In this document: piece after piece, positions 8,683 to 17,681 of the stretch
Numbering within the stretch: the first letter of the stretch is position 1
Layout: every line of letters starts with the position of its first letter
Assembly (NCBI GenBank): GCA_024680815.1
Contig: JAILBQ010000061.1
Location: forward strand, 1 to 49,303
Direction: 5' to 3'
Length of the DNA stretch: 49,303 nucleotides
Source: Lachnospiraceae bacterium
GTDB lineage: Bacteria > Bacillota > Clostridia > Lachnospirales > Lachnospiraceae
Position numbers and translations under genes: made by a program
The notes under the pieces: generated by a model
What the model saw: only the letters and a program-made list of their open reading frames with translations
What the model was told of the DNA's origin: nothing
Databases searched by the model: none

Positions 8683-11112
8683 TTAAGAACGAAGCCTGAT
8701 CCCAAGCCCCTCAAGTCCGTTTAAAATCTTCTTCATAACGCTTGAGACTTCCTCGTCGGACATGGTTTTTTCATTATTTCTGAAGGTCACGGAATAGGCG
8801 ATGGACTTATAGCCTTCCTCTATCTGATCTCCCTCGTAAACATCGAAGATATGGAAGCTCTCAAGGAGCTTGCCGCTGCGCTGTACGATGACGGCATCAA
8901 TCTGCCCCGCCATGACAGTCTTCGGCACCACCATCGAGAGATCCCGCGTGACCGACGGATATTTTGCTATACCCTCGTATTTTATATCAAAATCCGCACG
9001 TGAAACGAGCTCCGGCATGTCCAGTACCGCGACATAAATGCGTTCATCCTTCATCTCATAGGCTATGGCCGTCTCGGGATGGAGCTCTCCCAGATAACCT
9101 ATAACAGTCCCGTCATAGCTTATATCCGCCTGACGTCCGGGATGGAGATAAGGGCGTTTCCCGGTGTTTTCGTATGTCGGGCGTCCCTTCAATCCGATAT
9201 GCTTAAGGATTTCCTCCAAAACTCCCTTCATCGAATAAAAATCGCCTTCCCCGTAGAAGCCGAAGGTCATCTGCATGCGCTCCTCCGGGAGCTCCGTCAA
9301 AGGCAGGGCCTTCGGCAGGTAAATATTCCCCAGCTCGTAAAGGTGAACGTTTTTATTCCGCCGGTTGTAGTTTGTGGAAAGGGATGAAAGAATTCCGTTT
9401 AAGGAAATCGTCCGCATAACGGAAAAATCCTCGCCCAGCGGATTCGAAATCCTGATCGCCTTCCGTTCCGGTGCGTCCCCGGGGAGCAGAAGCTTATCAA
9501 AAACCTTCGGACTTTCAAAGGAATAGCTCATCCCCTGGGAAAAGCCGAGGAATTCCGCGGTTTCCCTTGCCACGCTCTCCACACGGAGCTTAAAGGAAAG
9601 CTTTCCGGGAGTCGCAGAGGAACCGGGCAGGGTCACCGGTATTTTATCGTAGCCGTAGAAGCGCGCCACCTCTTCGGCAATATCGGCAAACCCCGCAAGA
9701 TCCTGCCGGAAGGTGGGCACAATGACCTCCTTTGCTTTTTCGTCATACTCTATTTCAAGACGCCCGAAATATTCAAGCATCTCTTCTTCTGAAACGGCGG
9801 TTCCCAGATATTCGTTTATTCTCTCCGGTTCAAAGGGAATGCGCTTCTTTTCAGGCAGGGCGTCGTGCACATCCACCGCTCCGTTTAATACTCTCCCGCA
9901 TTTTAACTCCTCCACCAGCTCGCAGGCCCGGTTCATGGCTTCGAGGGCGTTATTCGGATCGAGCCCCTTTTCGAAAATACCGGAGGAGTCGGTCCGAAGA
10001 CCGATGCGCTTCGCGGATTTACGGACATTCGGCCCGTTGAAGGTGGCGGACTCAAAAAGCACGTCCTTTATATCATCGGTAATCTTGGAGTTTTCGCCAC
10101 CCATAATGCCGGCTATGGCGATTTCCTTTTCGCCGTCACAGATCATCAGCACTTCGGAATCGAGCTCTCTCTCCTGCCCGTCCAGGGTCTGGAATTTTTC
10201 CCCGTCATGGGCCATGCGCACAATAATCTTTCCTCCGGCTATCTTTGAAAGATCGAAGGCGTGCATGGGCTGGCCGTATTCGAGCATAACGTAGTTCGTT
10301 ATATCCACAAGGTTGTTTATGGGACGGATCCCCGAGGCACGAAGGCGCTTTTTCATCCACTCCGGAGATTCCCCGATGCGGATGTCCCGGACAACGCGGC
10401 CCACATATCTGGAGCATAAATCCTTATCCCTGATCTCGATGCTTATGTGATCCGAGGTTTTCTCCGTCTCCTCAGTTCCGGTTTCCTTAATCTCCGGCGC
10501 CTTAAAGGGCAGACGGAAGGTAGCTGCGGCCTCTCTGGCCACGCCGATAACGCTGTAGCAGTCCACCCGGTTTGAGGTTATCTCGTATTCAAAGACCGTG
10601 TCCTTAAGCCCCAGGGCCTCGATGGCGTCGTCTCCGGGATGCACGTCCTGTGAAAAGATATAGATTCCGTTCTCCGGCGCATCGGGGAAGACGTCCCTGG
10701 AGGAGCCCAGCTCTTCTATCGAGCACATCATCCCGTAGGAATCCACTCCCCGAAGGTTTCCGCTTTTAATCTCAATGCCTTCTTCCGGCATCGGCCCGCC
10801 GTCATGACCACCTGCCACCTTTCCTCCGCTTAAAACCACGGGAACAAGCTGTCCCACAGCCACATTCGGAGCTCCGGTAACGATCTGAACCGTTTCAGCG
10901 CCCACATCCACCTGGCAGACCACCAGCTTGTCGGCGTCGGGATGGGGCTTAATTTCCTTTATTTCTCCAACAACGATTTTTTCCAGGTTTTTATCCAGCC
11001 TTTCATAGCCCTCGACCTTGGTGCCCGAAAGCGTCATGGCATCGGAATATTCCCGATCCGTGCATTCAAGCCCCGGAATGAGAGCCTTAATCCAGTTTAG
11101 TGATGTATTCAT
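8683..11112 (-). CDS. pheT: Phenylalanine--tRNA ligase beta subunit
   Basis: An 809-residue subunit of the alpha2-beta2 PheRS. I chose the ATG at 11112, which has a GGAGAG site and gives the family N-terminus MNTSLNWIK; the frame is open further upstream to 11229, but that part lies in a hairpin-rich spacer. Domains in order: an EMAP-type tRNA-binding OB fold (about 40-150), the B3/B4 domain, the B5 domain, a catalytic-like core and a C-terminal FDX-ACB anticodon-binding domain (about 715-809; [13 protein letters not shown]). pheS lies 196 bases upstream, an unusually long gap for this pair. Confidence 0.97.
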   Translation of the reverse strand: MNTSLNWIKALIPGLECTDREYSDAMTLSGTKVEGYERLDKNLEKIVVGEIKEIKPHPDADKLVVCQVDVGAETVQIVTGAPNVAVGQLVPVVLSGGKVAGGHDGGPMPEEGIEIKSGNLRGVDSYGMMCSIEELGSSRDVFPDAPENGIYIFSQDVHPGDDAIEALGLKDTVFEYEITSNRVDCYSVIGVAREAAATFRLPFKAPEIKETGTEETEKTSDHISIEIRDKDLCSRYVGRVVRDIRIGESPEWMKKRLRASGIRPINNLVDITNYVMLEYGQPMHAFDLSKIAGGKIIVRMAHDGEKFQTLDGQERELDSEVLMICDGEKEIAIAGIMGGENSKITDDIKDVLFESATFNGPNVRKSAKRIGLRTDSSGIFEKGLDPNNALEAMNRACELVEELKCGRVLNGAVDVHDALPEKKRIPFEPERINEYLGTAVSEEEMLEYFGRLEIEYDEKAKEVIVPTFRQDLAGFADIAEEVARFYGYDKIPVTLPGSSATPGKLSFKLRVESVARETAEFLGFSQGMSYSFESPKVFDKLLLPGDAPERKAIRISNPLGEDFSVMRTISLNGILSSLSTNYNRRNKNVHLYELGNIYLPKALPLTELPEERMQMTFGFYGEGDFYSMKGVLEEILKHIGLKGRPTYENTGKRPYLHPGRQADISYDGTVIGYLGELHPETAIAYEMKDERIYVAVLDMPELVSRADFDIKYEGIAKYPSVTRDLSMVVPKTVMAGQIDAVIVQRSGKLLESFHIFDVYEGDQIEEGYKSIAYSVTFRNNEKTMSDEEVSSVMKKILNGLEGLGIRLRS

Positions 11113-11135
11113 ACTTTTCTCTCCTTTGTAAAAAT

Positions 11136-11297
11136 GCGGATTGCTCCGTGGCTGACGCCCCTCCCGCAATCCTTGATGTAAATTCGCAAATCGCTCCGCT
11201 CTCTTCTCTCGCGTAGCTTTTTTGCTCATTTACATCAGGTTGCGCTATGCCTGCCCGGGACTGATCGCAAGCGCTCGTCCCGGCAGTCGCAGCGCAA
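11136..11297 (-). promoter_or_regulatory. Three-hairpin structured spacer between pheS and pheT
   Basis: The 196-base pheS-pheT gap contains three inverted repeats in series. Read on the plus strand they are: GGATTGC/GCAATCC (11138-11144 with 11166-11172); TGATGTAAAT/ATTTACATCA (11174-11183 with 11228-11237, plus an inner GCAAA/TTTGC pair); and TTGCGCT/AGCGCAA (11240-11246 with 11291-11297, with an inner GC-rich CTGCC/GGCAG and GGGAC/GTCCC stem). On the minus strand the last hairpin is followed within a few bases by TTTTT, so it could attenuate pheT, or the block could be a dispersed palindromic repeat. No T-box features are seen. Confidence 0.6.
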
Positions 11298-11308
11298 CAC
11301 TTTTAATG

Positions 11309-12328
11309 CTAAAACTGTTGTAAAAATCTGCTGTCGTTTTCGTAGAGCAGGCGCATGTCGTCTATTTCATATTTCAGAAGAGCTATGCGCTCGAGCCCCA
11401 CGCCGAAGGCAAAGCCCTTATATTTCAGGTGATCGACTCCGCTCATCTCCAGTACATGGGGATGTACCATGCCACAGCCCAGAATCTCTATCCAGCCTGA
11501 GCCCTTGCAGAACCTGCAGCCCTCTCCGCCGCATTTAAAGCAGGATACATCCATCTCCGCCGAGGGTTCGGTAAACGGAAAATGATGGGGCCTGAACTTA
11601 ACCCTGGTCTCTTCCCCGAAAAGCTCCTTCGCAAACTCCTGCAGGGTTCCCTTCAGATCCGAAAAAGAAACCTTCTCGTCGATAAGGAGTCCCTCTACCT
11701 GATGGAAGGAGGGGGAATGGGTGGCGTCCACCTCATCGGAACGGAAAACACGCCCCGGAGAAATCATTCTTATGGGCAGCTTTCCCTTTTCCATCTCATG
11801 CACCTGTGTTCCGGAGGTCTGGGTGCGAAGCAGGATATCCCCTGTGATGTAAAAGGTATCCTGTTCGTCCTTTGCCGGGTGATCCGCCGGGATGTTCAGA
11901 GCTTCGAAATTATAATAATCCTTCTCGATTTCCGGCCCCTCCACAACCTCGTAGCCCAGACCTATAAAAATCCGCTCTATTTCATCCAGGGCAATCTGGT
12001 TGGGATGGCGGTGGCCGGTCAGGGGTCGGATAGCCGGAAGGGTGACGTCGATAGTCTCCTTCGCCATCTTCATTTCCCGAACCTTGCTCTCGATTTTATT
12101 TTTTGCTTCATTCAGGGCATTCTCGATTTCCTCCCGGGCCTCATTGACCATGGCTCCCACTTTGGGTCGTTCCGAAGCATCCACGTCCTTCATGCCCTTT
12201 AAAACCGCGGTGAGCTCTCCCTTCTTTCCGAGAACGGCAACACGAACCTCATTAAGCTTTTCCGCCGTGCCGCTCTCCTCAATTTCTTTCAGAGCCCGCT
12301 CCCGGATCTCTTTAAGCTTATCCTTCAT
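11309..12328 (-). CDS. pheS: Phenylalanine--tRNA ligase alpha subunit
   Basis: The 339-residue catalytic subunit of PheRS, a class II synthetase. The frame is open to 12358, but the ATG at 12328 has AAAGG six bases upstream and gives the family N-terminus MKDKLKEIRERAL. The N-terminal about 100 residues form the tRNA-binding coiled coil. The catalytic domain shows GHRHPNQIALDEIERIF, DTFYITGDILLRTQTSGTQVH (motif 2 region), GRVFRSDEVDATHSPSFHQ, and motif 3 as GFAFGVGLERIALLKY near the C-terminus. The CFKCGGEGCRFC segment is a cysteine-rich insert found in many bacterial PheS. It follows truA by 41 bases. Confidence 0.97.
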   Translation of the reverse strand: MKDKLKEIRERALKEIEESGTAEKLNEVRVAVLGKKGELTAVLKGMKDVDASERPKVGAMVNEAREEIENALNEAKNKIESKVREMKMAKETIDVTLPAIRPLTGHRHPNQIALDEIERIFIGLGYEVVEGPEIEKDYYNFEALNIPADHPAKDEQDTFYITGDILLRTQTSGTQVHEMEKGKLPIRMISPGRVFRSDEVDATHSPSFHQVEGLLIDEKVSFSDLKGTLQEFAKELFGEETRVKFRPHHFPFTEPSAEMDVSCFKCGGEGCRFCKGSGWIEILGCGMVHPHVLEMSGVDHLKYKGFAFGVGLERIALLKYEIDDMRLLYENDSRFLQQF

Positions 12329-12369
12329 CTTCATCCTTTCCGTACCTGTGGTACACATATATGAATAAT

Positions 12370-13161
12370 TTAATAATCTATCTTCATCAGACAGAGTCCC
12401 GCCGCCGGGGCGGTATGCCCCGAAAGCTTCCGGTCACATCCTTCCAGAATCCCCTTCATGTCCTCCGGAGGTATCTGCCCGAAGCCCACCTCCAAAAGCG
12501 TTCCGGTAAGAATCCGCACCATATTCTGCAAAAAACCGTTCCCGTGGAAATAGAACCTTATGTAGGATCCGCTCTCCTCAATCCTTATATTATCCAGATG
12601 CCGGACCGTGGATTTTTTCATATGGGTATTCCCGCAAAAGCTTTTAAAATCGTGGGTGCCCGTAAGACACTCCGCCGCTGCCCTCATGGCGGTAACATCC
12701 GGCCTCTCCGGAAGAATCGTCACGTATTTCCTGTCAAATACAGGCTTTGACGCTCCGAACCAGCAGGTATACCGGTAGGTTTTCCCAAGGGCGTTATAGC
12801 GGGAATGGAAACGGTCGGAAACTTTTTTTACATCGGTTACTGAAATGTCGGAGGGAAGATATTGGTTGACATAACTTAAGATCTCAGATTCGTTCCGCTT
12901 TGTATCAAGAAAAGCGTTGACGGTCATGGCCCGGGCATGAACTCCGGCATCCGTACGGCCTGCGCCGATTATTTTAACCTCCGGAAGCTCCCCCGAAGAG
13001 CTTGCCCCGGTCTCTTCGTCTTCCTCCCGCTCATTTAAAAGCATCCTGGAAAGCACCGTTTCAACCTTGCCCTGAATAGTCATATCCGTATTCGGCTGCC
13101 GTTCAAACCCGTAGTAGCGGGTTCCGTCATAGCTTAAAATGAAACGGTAATTCCTTTTCAA
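12370..13161 (-). CDS. truA: tRNA pseudouridine(38-40) synthase
   Basis: A 263-residue enzyme that isomerises uridines 38-40 in the anticodon stem-loop. I place the start at a TTG (13161), because GAGGGAG lies six bases upstream and the protein then begins MKRNYRFILSYDGTRYYGFERQ, as in the family. Longer upstream starts would run through the 6S-like RNA and give an unrelated extension. GAGRTDAGVHA contains the catalytic Asp71. An acidic/Ser-rich insert (about 44-60) precedes it. The C-terminal RFYFHGNGFLQNMVRI block is typical. The next gene, pheS, starts 41 bases after the stop. Confidence 0.95.
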   Translation of the reverse strand: MKRNYRFILSYDGTRYYGFERQPNTDMTIQGKVETVLSRMLLNEREEDEETGASSSGELPEVKIIGAGRTDAGVHARAMTVNAFLDTKRNESEILSYVNQYLPSDISVTDVKKVSDRFHSRYNALGKTYRYTCWFGASKPVFDRKYVTILPERPDVTAMRAAAECLTGTHDFKSFCGNTHMKKSTVRHLDNIRIEESGSYIRFYFHGNGFLQNMVRILTGTLLEVGFGQIPPEDMKGILEGCDRKLSGHTAPAAGLCLMKIDY

Positions 13162-13180
13162 AGCATTCTCCCTCTTAAAA

Positions 13181-13385
13181 GTGTCCGGGGTGCCGGCTTC
13201 CGCCAATTGACTCCTAGCCGCAGCCAGGTGGGTTACCGCAGTAAGTCCGCTGCCTTCCACTGCTGCAGAATAAATCTGCCCGGATAAACCGGCGGAGGCC
13301 TGACATTGGAGCTTACGATTTAGGGGTCCCGTTTAAAGTAGATGTAGGTTCAAATATAACGAAAGTTATCGCACACCCCAGGCAC
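13181..13385 (-). ncRNA. ssrS: Probable 6S RNA (RNA polymerase regulator)
   Basis: The 237-base gap upstream of truA encodes a 205-nt RNA. Its 5' end (GTGCCTGGGGTG from 13385) pairs with its 3' end (CACCCCGGACAC, ending 13181) as a long closing stem with G-U pairs. Between them lies a large, loosely paired middle and a central hairpin, GCAGA-TTTAT-TCTGC (about 107-121 nt into the RNA). This rod with a central bubble and about 200 nt length fits 6S RNA, and segments such as TTGAACCTACAT and CACCTGGCTGCGGCTAG resemble clostridial 6S as I remember it. A consensus promoter sits exactly upstream. No covariance search was run; another structured RNA is possible. Confidence 0.68.
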
Positions 13386-13392
13386 AAAGGAG

Positions 13393-13421
13393 ATTATATC
13401 ACTCATAACGCAGTGCGTCTA
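13393..13421 (-). promoter_or_regulatory. Sigma-A promoter of the 6S-like RNA
   Basis: On the minus strand TAGACG (13416-13421) and a perfect TATAAT (13393-13398) are separated by 17 bases. The predicted start, seven bases after the -10 box, falls on the first base of the closing stem of the RNA. The -35 box lies inside the last codons of the upstream permease gene, and the -10 begins right after its TGA. Confidence 0.75.
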
Positions 13422-14691
13422 TGGGATTCATCTTCGCCGCCTTATTGGCAGGATAATAGCCGAAGAAAACTCCCACTGCCACGGAAAAGCCCACCGACAG
13501 GAAGATGCCGTTGACCGGCAGGAAGAACTCTGCTTCCTCGTCTACAAGCGGGGTGGCAAAATATCCCGCTATAATCCCTATAATAATTCCTATGGCACCG
13601 CCCACAATGCATAAAACAATGGCCTCGACGATAAACTGCATCCTGATGGAGGAATTCTTCGCGCCCAGTGCCTTTCTGGTGCCGATTTCCCTGGTTCTTT
13701 CCTGAATTGAAACCAGCATGATATTCATAACCCCTATGCCTCCCACAAGAAGGGATATCCCGGCAATAACCGAAATTGCCAGGGAAATGGAGGAAAGCAT
13801 GGAGGTATAGGATTCTACCATGGACGACATGGAATAACAGGAAGCCTCAAAGCTCTTGTTATTGCGGTAATATCTTTTGTTGACGTAGGACTCGATCTGT
13901 GTCACAAGGTCATCTATATTCGTCGAGCTTTCGCAAACAAGATCCAGATTGGAATAGCGCTCGGGGGTATGGGCATCATTAAAGGAGGTTAATATCGGAA
14001 TATAGGCGGTTGTGCTCTCATCGTAGGAAAAGCTGTACATCGAATTGCTGTCATCGTATCTGTATACCCCCACCAAGGTGTAGTGGTAAAATTTGTTTTC
14101 GCGTACCACGGTGACAATCTGCCCGAGAGCCTCCTCATAACTCACCTTAAGCGCATCATCCACTGCCCGGTCAGACAGGAGTATGACCTTCTTTTTCTGC
14201 TCCTGATCCCGGCTCGTGAAGATTCGCCCCGCCAACATTTCAAGCTTTTCATTTTCCAGGTTCCGGTCGTTCATCCCGCTTACTCTGATATCAGCGGTAT
14301 TGTTCCTGTTCTTTAACTTGCTGTTTCCCAGCTCGTTTACCTTTAAGACTCCTTCTATCTCTCCGGAAAAATGCGAAACTATGTCATCCAGATCCTCCCC
14401 GGTAAGATAGTCGTCATCGGTTAATTCCTTACGCCACGGCCCCCGGTTGAACATCATCCCCGAGTCGCTTTCTTCCTCCTCCGAGCGTTTCTGCTGGATT
14501 CCGAGAGTAATATTCGTAGCCCCCATTTCAGCCATCTGATGTTCCACGGACTGGGTGAGGCTTGTACCAATGGTCATGATCGCGATGACGGAAGCAATGC
14601 CTATGATGATGCCCAGCATCGTAAGAATTGATCTGGTCTTATTGGCTTTAAGGCCGCTTAACGCCAGCATTATGTTTTCAAATACCAGCAT
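13399..14691 (-). CDS. MacB/FtsX-type ABC transporter permease
   Basis: A 430-residue permease. A TTG further upstream is in frame, but the ATG at 14691 has GAGAGGG eight bases before it and starts the typical [20 protein letters not shown] cytoplasmic entry. One membrane span (about 20-43) is followed by a MacB-type extracytoplasmic domain (about 45-290) and three C-terminal spans (about 295-320, 345-375, 390-415). TREIGTRKALGA is the coupling-helix region of the FtsX family. It overlaps the ATPase gene by 14 bases. With ATPase and adaptor it forms a MacAB-like unit, which in Gram-positive bacteria exports peptides or antibiotics; the substrate here is unknown. Confidence 0.93.
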   Translation of the reverse strand: MLVFENIMLALSGLKANKTRSILTMLGIIIGIASVIAIMTIGTSLTQSVEHQMAEMGATNITLGIQQKRSEEEESDSGMMFNRGPWRKELTDDDYLTGEDLDDIVSHFSGEIEGVLKVNELGNSKLKNRNNTADIRVSGMNDRNLENEKLEMLAGRIFTSRDQEQKKKVILLSDRAVDDALKVSYEEALGQIVTVVRENKFYHYTLVGVYRYDDSNSMYSFSYDESTTAYIPILTSFNDAHTPERYSNLDLVCESSTNIDDLVTQIESYVNKRYYRNNKSFEASCYSMSSMVESYTSMLSSISLAISVIAGISLLVGGIGVMNIMLVSIQERTREIGTRKALGAKNSSIRMQFIVEAIVLCIVGGAIGIIIGIIAGYFATPLVDEEAEFFLPVNGIFLSVGFSVAVGVFFGYYPANKAAKMNPIDALRYE

Positions 14692-15385
14692 GGCCGCTGC
14701 CCTCTCTTTCCCCCACAATAAGTCCGTCGCTTAAGGTTAAAATCCTCTGGGTTTCCTCCGCCAGCTCCGGAGAATGGGTAATAAGAATTATGGTCTTTCC
14801 GTGAACCTCATTGAGACGGTGAAATATGTCCATGACCATCCGTCCGGTTTTTGTGTCAAGCGCCCCCGTAGGCTCGTCAGCCAAAATCATCGCGGGGTCA
14901 TTCCCCATAGCCCGGGCAATGGCCACCCTCTGCTTCTGTCCGCCGGAGAGCTCATCCGGATTATGATACATTCTGTCCTCCATACCCACCATGGCCATGA
15001 GCTCCTTTGCCCGCTTAAACCTGGCCCTGCCTTTCATACCCGCATAAAGCATGGGCAGCTCCACGTTTTTTAACGCAGACTGCCTGGAAATAAGATTATA
15101 GGTCTGGAAAACAAAGCCGATCTTCTGGTTGCGGATCGCGGAAAGCTCCGAGTCGTCGGACTCCCCCACGTCCACCCCGTCCAGATAGTAGGTGCCCTCG
15201 GTGGGCTTGTCCAGGACTCCCAGAATATTCATAAGAGTGGATTTCCCGGAGCCCGATGCACCCACAATGGCCACGAATTCCCCGGGATAAACCTTTATAT
15301 CAATTCCGTGCAGAATTTCCAGTTCATTGGGATGACCGATATAGTAGCGCTTTATTATCCCTCTCGCGTCAATAATCGGCTCCAT
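14678..15385 (-). CDS. MacB/LolD-type ABC transporter ATPase
   Basis: A 235-residue nucleotide-binding protein. Walker A is GASGSGKST (42-50), the signature is LSGGQKQR, and Walker B with the following Asp-Glu is [13 protein letters not shown]; the H-loop histidine is in ILITHSPE. The FQTYNLI Q-loop and the ALDTKTG D-loop place it in the MacB/LolD/FtsE group that works with FtsX-type permeases. Its ATG follows the TAG of the adaptor gene directly (no spacer) and its end overlaps the permease start, so the three are tightly coupled. Length and motifs are complete. Confidence 0.95.
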   Translation of the reverse strand: MEPIIDARGIIKRYYIGHPNELEILHGIDIKVYPGEFVAIVGASGSGKSTLMNILGVLDKPTEGTYYLDGVDVGESDDSELSAIRNQKIGFVFQTYNLISRQSALKNVELPMLYAGMKGRARFKRAKELMAMVGMEDRMYHNPDELSGGQKQRVAIARAMGNDPAMILADEPTGALDTKTGRMVMDIFHRLNEVHGKTIILITHSPELAEETQRILTLSDGLIVGEREGSGHAGI

Positions 15386-17479
15386 CTAAAAGCCCCCTCC
15401 GGGGGGCGGCCCGCCCATATCGAAGCCGAAGCCGGAACCGGAATCCATACCCCCATCCGATACCAGAACCTCGTCTCCCTCCTTCAGCTCGTCGGAAATG
15501 ACTTCGATATAATAATCCGTCTCCAGCCCCTTCTCCACAACGACGCGCTTTGTAGGAGTGATCGGGGTTTCCTCCGTAGTCGATGAAGGTATGAGCTTAG
15601 TGAAAAATCCCTTTACGGTTTCCTTTACGGTCCGTAAGGAAAAGCCTTTAGAAGGGCGCTCCGCTCCCTCAGGCATTTCCATTCCGTCAGGAGGAGAAGG
15701 CATCCCGTCTTCACCGAAGTCCGGCCCCTCATTTTCAGCCACATAGACCACGTTTTCATCGCCTTCCTCCACCACGCAGTCATAGGGCACTGCCAGAACA
15801 TTTTCTCTCTTCGCGATAAGAACGGAGGTTTCCGCCGTCATCCCGAGGCGGAGTCTGTCATCCTTGCCCTTCAGAGTGATCTCCACCGGGTATTCGGTGG
15901 AGGAAGAGGATGAGCCGGAGCTTCCCCCCGTCGTGGAGCTCGTCCCTGAAGATGAAGACTCCGGTACGGGAGCGACAAAGGTGACATCTCCCTCCAGTTC
16001 GTCATCCCCTGTGGACTCGGTCTTGATAACGGCACTCAGGCCTTCCTTTATCTGGGAAATATCATACTGGTCCACGGTGCCCTTCACAAGGTAGACCGAG
16101 TCGTCCTGGATTACGCAGATCGTGGATTTCTCGCTGTATTCCTCTCCAACCTCCACCGAAACGCTGGTTACAAGGCCGGAAACAGGCGCGGTCACGACAC
16201 AGTTTTCAAGCTGGCGCTGCAGCTCGTCCAGTTCGGTATTGGAGGAATCGTTGGTGGTCATATTATCGAGCCCGGTATTTAAAATCGCTTCCTGGTTCTG
16301 GGAAATGGTTCTGACCGAATTTTCCGTATCGTCAATCTGGGCGCGCACGGCGTCGTTATAGCTGTCTATGGCGCTGGCCACCTGATCCTTTGCGCTCGCG
16401 ACGGCCAGCTTTGCCTGACGGACGGCTTTTTCGTTTATATCGCTGTCGTCATCCTCGTAATCCTCTTCGGCTTCCTCCAGCTCCTTTTCCTTCTCCCCGA
16501 GCTCCCGCTCCGCCGCGTCGTAGCTCCGGCGGGCCGCCTCCACCTTCTCCCGCTGTGCCTCAGCGGTTTCAAAGGCGTCCTCGAGCGTCCAGGCAAGTTT
16601 CGTATTGGCCTCCATCTCGTTAAGCACAGACTTCGAGGTTGCCACATACATCTGTTTCTGGAGTCTCGCTATTTTTTCCTCGATATTGGCAGTGTCAAAG
16701 GTACAGATCGGATCTCCCTCCTCGACATAGTCACCGACCTCCACCGACACGGATTTGACCTTCGTGTTGCTTACCAGGGTGGAAACGTTTCTCACCTTTT
16801 TTGCGGAAACAGTCCCGGTAACAGCCAGGGAATTGCTGATATCCATCCGTTCGACCATACTGAAGGTCTGCATCGGAAAGGCGCTAAAATCCTGTGCGGA
16901 ACGTTTTTTCATAAAAATGAAAATTCCCACAGCAGCGGCAATGATTAAAATGAGGATAAGGATTATTGCCTTGATATGCTTTCTGAAAAAGCCTTTTTTC
17001 CTGGCTTTCGGCTCTTTTCCCTTTGTCTTTGAATTGTTTTCCTGCGCACTCTCACCAGAGGGAACCGGTGAAGTCCCGGGAGCCGCCTCGGGAGCAGGCG
17101 TGCTTACCGGGTCCGGGGTTTCATCATATTCGCCGAAGTCGTCATATTCCCCGTCTTCCGCGTATTCGCCGGAGTCGTCATATTCATCATAATCGTCGTA
17201 TTCGTACCCGTCGTCGTATTCATCCCGGTCGTCGTATTCGCCGTCGTAGTCATCGTATTCGTCGGGAGGGTATACCTCATCCTCAGAGTCATAGTCCGGG
17301 GCATAGCCGTCCGCAGCGGATTCATATTCCTCAGACTCATCCGCTTCAACTTCAGCTTCAGCCGCTTCGAATTCCTCCGTTACGGTTTCTTCGAAGGCCC
17401 CCTTTTCGGCATCTCCGTTTTTCACAAGAACCAGATGGGGCTTCTCCCCCTCCGGAAAAGTCTTTTCTGTGCTGCGCAT
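15386..17479 (-). CDS. MacA/HlyD-like efflux adaptor with acidic Tyr/Asp/Glu N-terminal tail
   Basis: A 697-residue adaptor. The ATG at 17479 follows GGGAG; the longer frame would need an upstream TTG. Residues 30-122 are an acidic tail dominated by Asp, Tyr and Glu in short DDYDEYD-like repeats, then a Pro/Ser-rich linker and a basic patch. One membrane span (about 170-190) follows, so the tail should be cytoplasmic. Outside come a lipoyl-like half, a long coiled-coil hairpin (about 280-390), the second lipoyl half (VSVEVGEEYS), a beta-barrel with a Ser/Gly linker (about 505-525) and a membrane-proximal domain ending in a Gly/Pro-rich GGPPPGGGF tail. It leads the MacAB-like operon. A weak -10 (TAAAAT on minus, 17528-17533) and two A-tracts lie upstream in the 202-base divergent gap. 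The tail is much longer than in usual MacA. Confidence 0.92.
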   Translation of the reverse strand: MRSTEKTFPEGEKPHLVLVKNGDAEKGAFEETVTEEFEAAEAEVEADESEEYESAADGYAPDYDSEDEVYPPDEYDDYDGEYDDRDEYDDGYEYDDYDEYDDSGEYAEDGEYDDFGEYDETPDPVSTPAPEAAPGTSPVPSGESAQENNSKTKGKEPKARKKGFFRKHIKAIILILILIIAAAVGIFIFMKKRSAQDFSAFPMQTFSMVERMDISNSLAVTGTVSAKKVRNVSTLVSNTKVKSVSVEVGDYVEEGDPICTFDTANIEEKIARLQKQMYVATSKSVLNEMEANTKLAWTLEDAFETAEAQREKVEAARRSYDAAERELGEKEKELEEAEEDYEDDDSDINEKAVRQAKLAVASAKDQVASAIDSYNDAVRAQIDDTENSVRTISQNQEAILNTGLDNMTTNDSSNTELDELQRQLENCVVTAPVSGLVTSVSVEVGEEYSEKSTICVIQDDSVYLVKGTVDQYDISQIKEGLSAVIKTESTGDDELEGDVTFVAPVPESSSSGTSSTTGGSSGSSSSSTEYPVEITLKGKDDRLRLGMTAETSVLIAKRENVLAVPYDCVVEEGDENVVYVAENEGPDFGEDGMPSPPDGMEMPEGAERPSKGFSLRTVKETVKGFFTKLIPSSTTEETPITPTKRVVVEKGLETDYYIEVISDELKEGDEVLVSDGGMDSGSGFGFDMGGPPPGGGF

Positions 17480-17681
17480 AATACTCCCACAACGCGTTTT
17501 ATCAGTTCTCAAAAAAAACCGAGAGTTATTTTACCACAACTTTTCGGCATTTTGTAGCAGTTCTTAAAAAAAAACACATAAAAAAAACAGGATTTTTTTC
17601 GCTCTCTTGCGGAAAACGGGGAAATTATGTTAGAGTAAAACCGGCTATATGATTTCTTTCTTATCAACGGAGGTGCTTTCG

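Noticed and set aside
11113-11229. N-terminal 39-residue extension of PheT
   Set aside because: The ATG at 11112 has a Shine-Dalgarno site and gives the family N-terminus; the extension lies in the hairpin spacer.
12329-12369. GTACC-ACA-GGTAC inverted repeat before pheS as a phenylalanine T-box
   Set aside because: The 41-base gap is far too short for a T-box leader and shows none of its conserved elements.
13162-13260. Longer TruA with an N-terminal extension from an ATG at 13260
   Set aside because: The extension reads through the 6S-like RNA, and the TTG at 13161 has a correctly placed Shine-Dalgarno site.
14692-14718. TTG start nine codons earlier for the MacB-like permease
   Set aside because: The ATG at 14691 has a better ribosome site and begins the conserved cytoplasmic entry segment.
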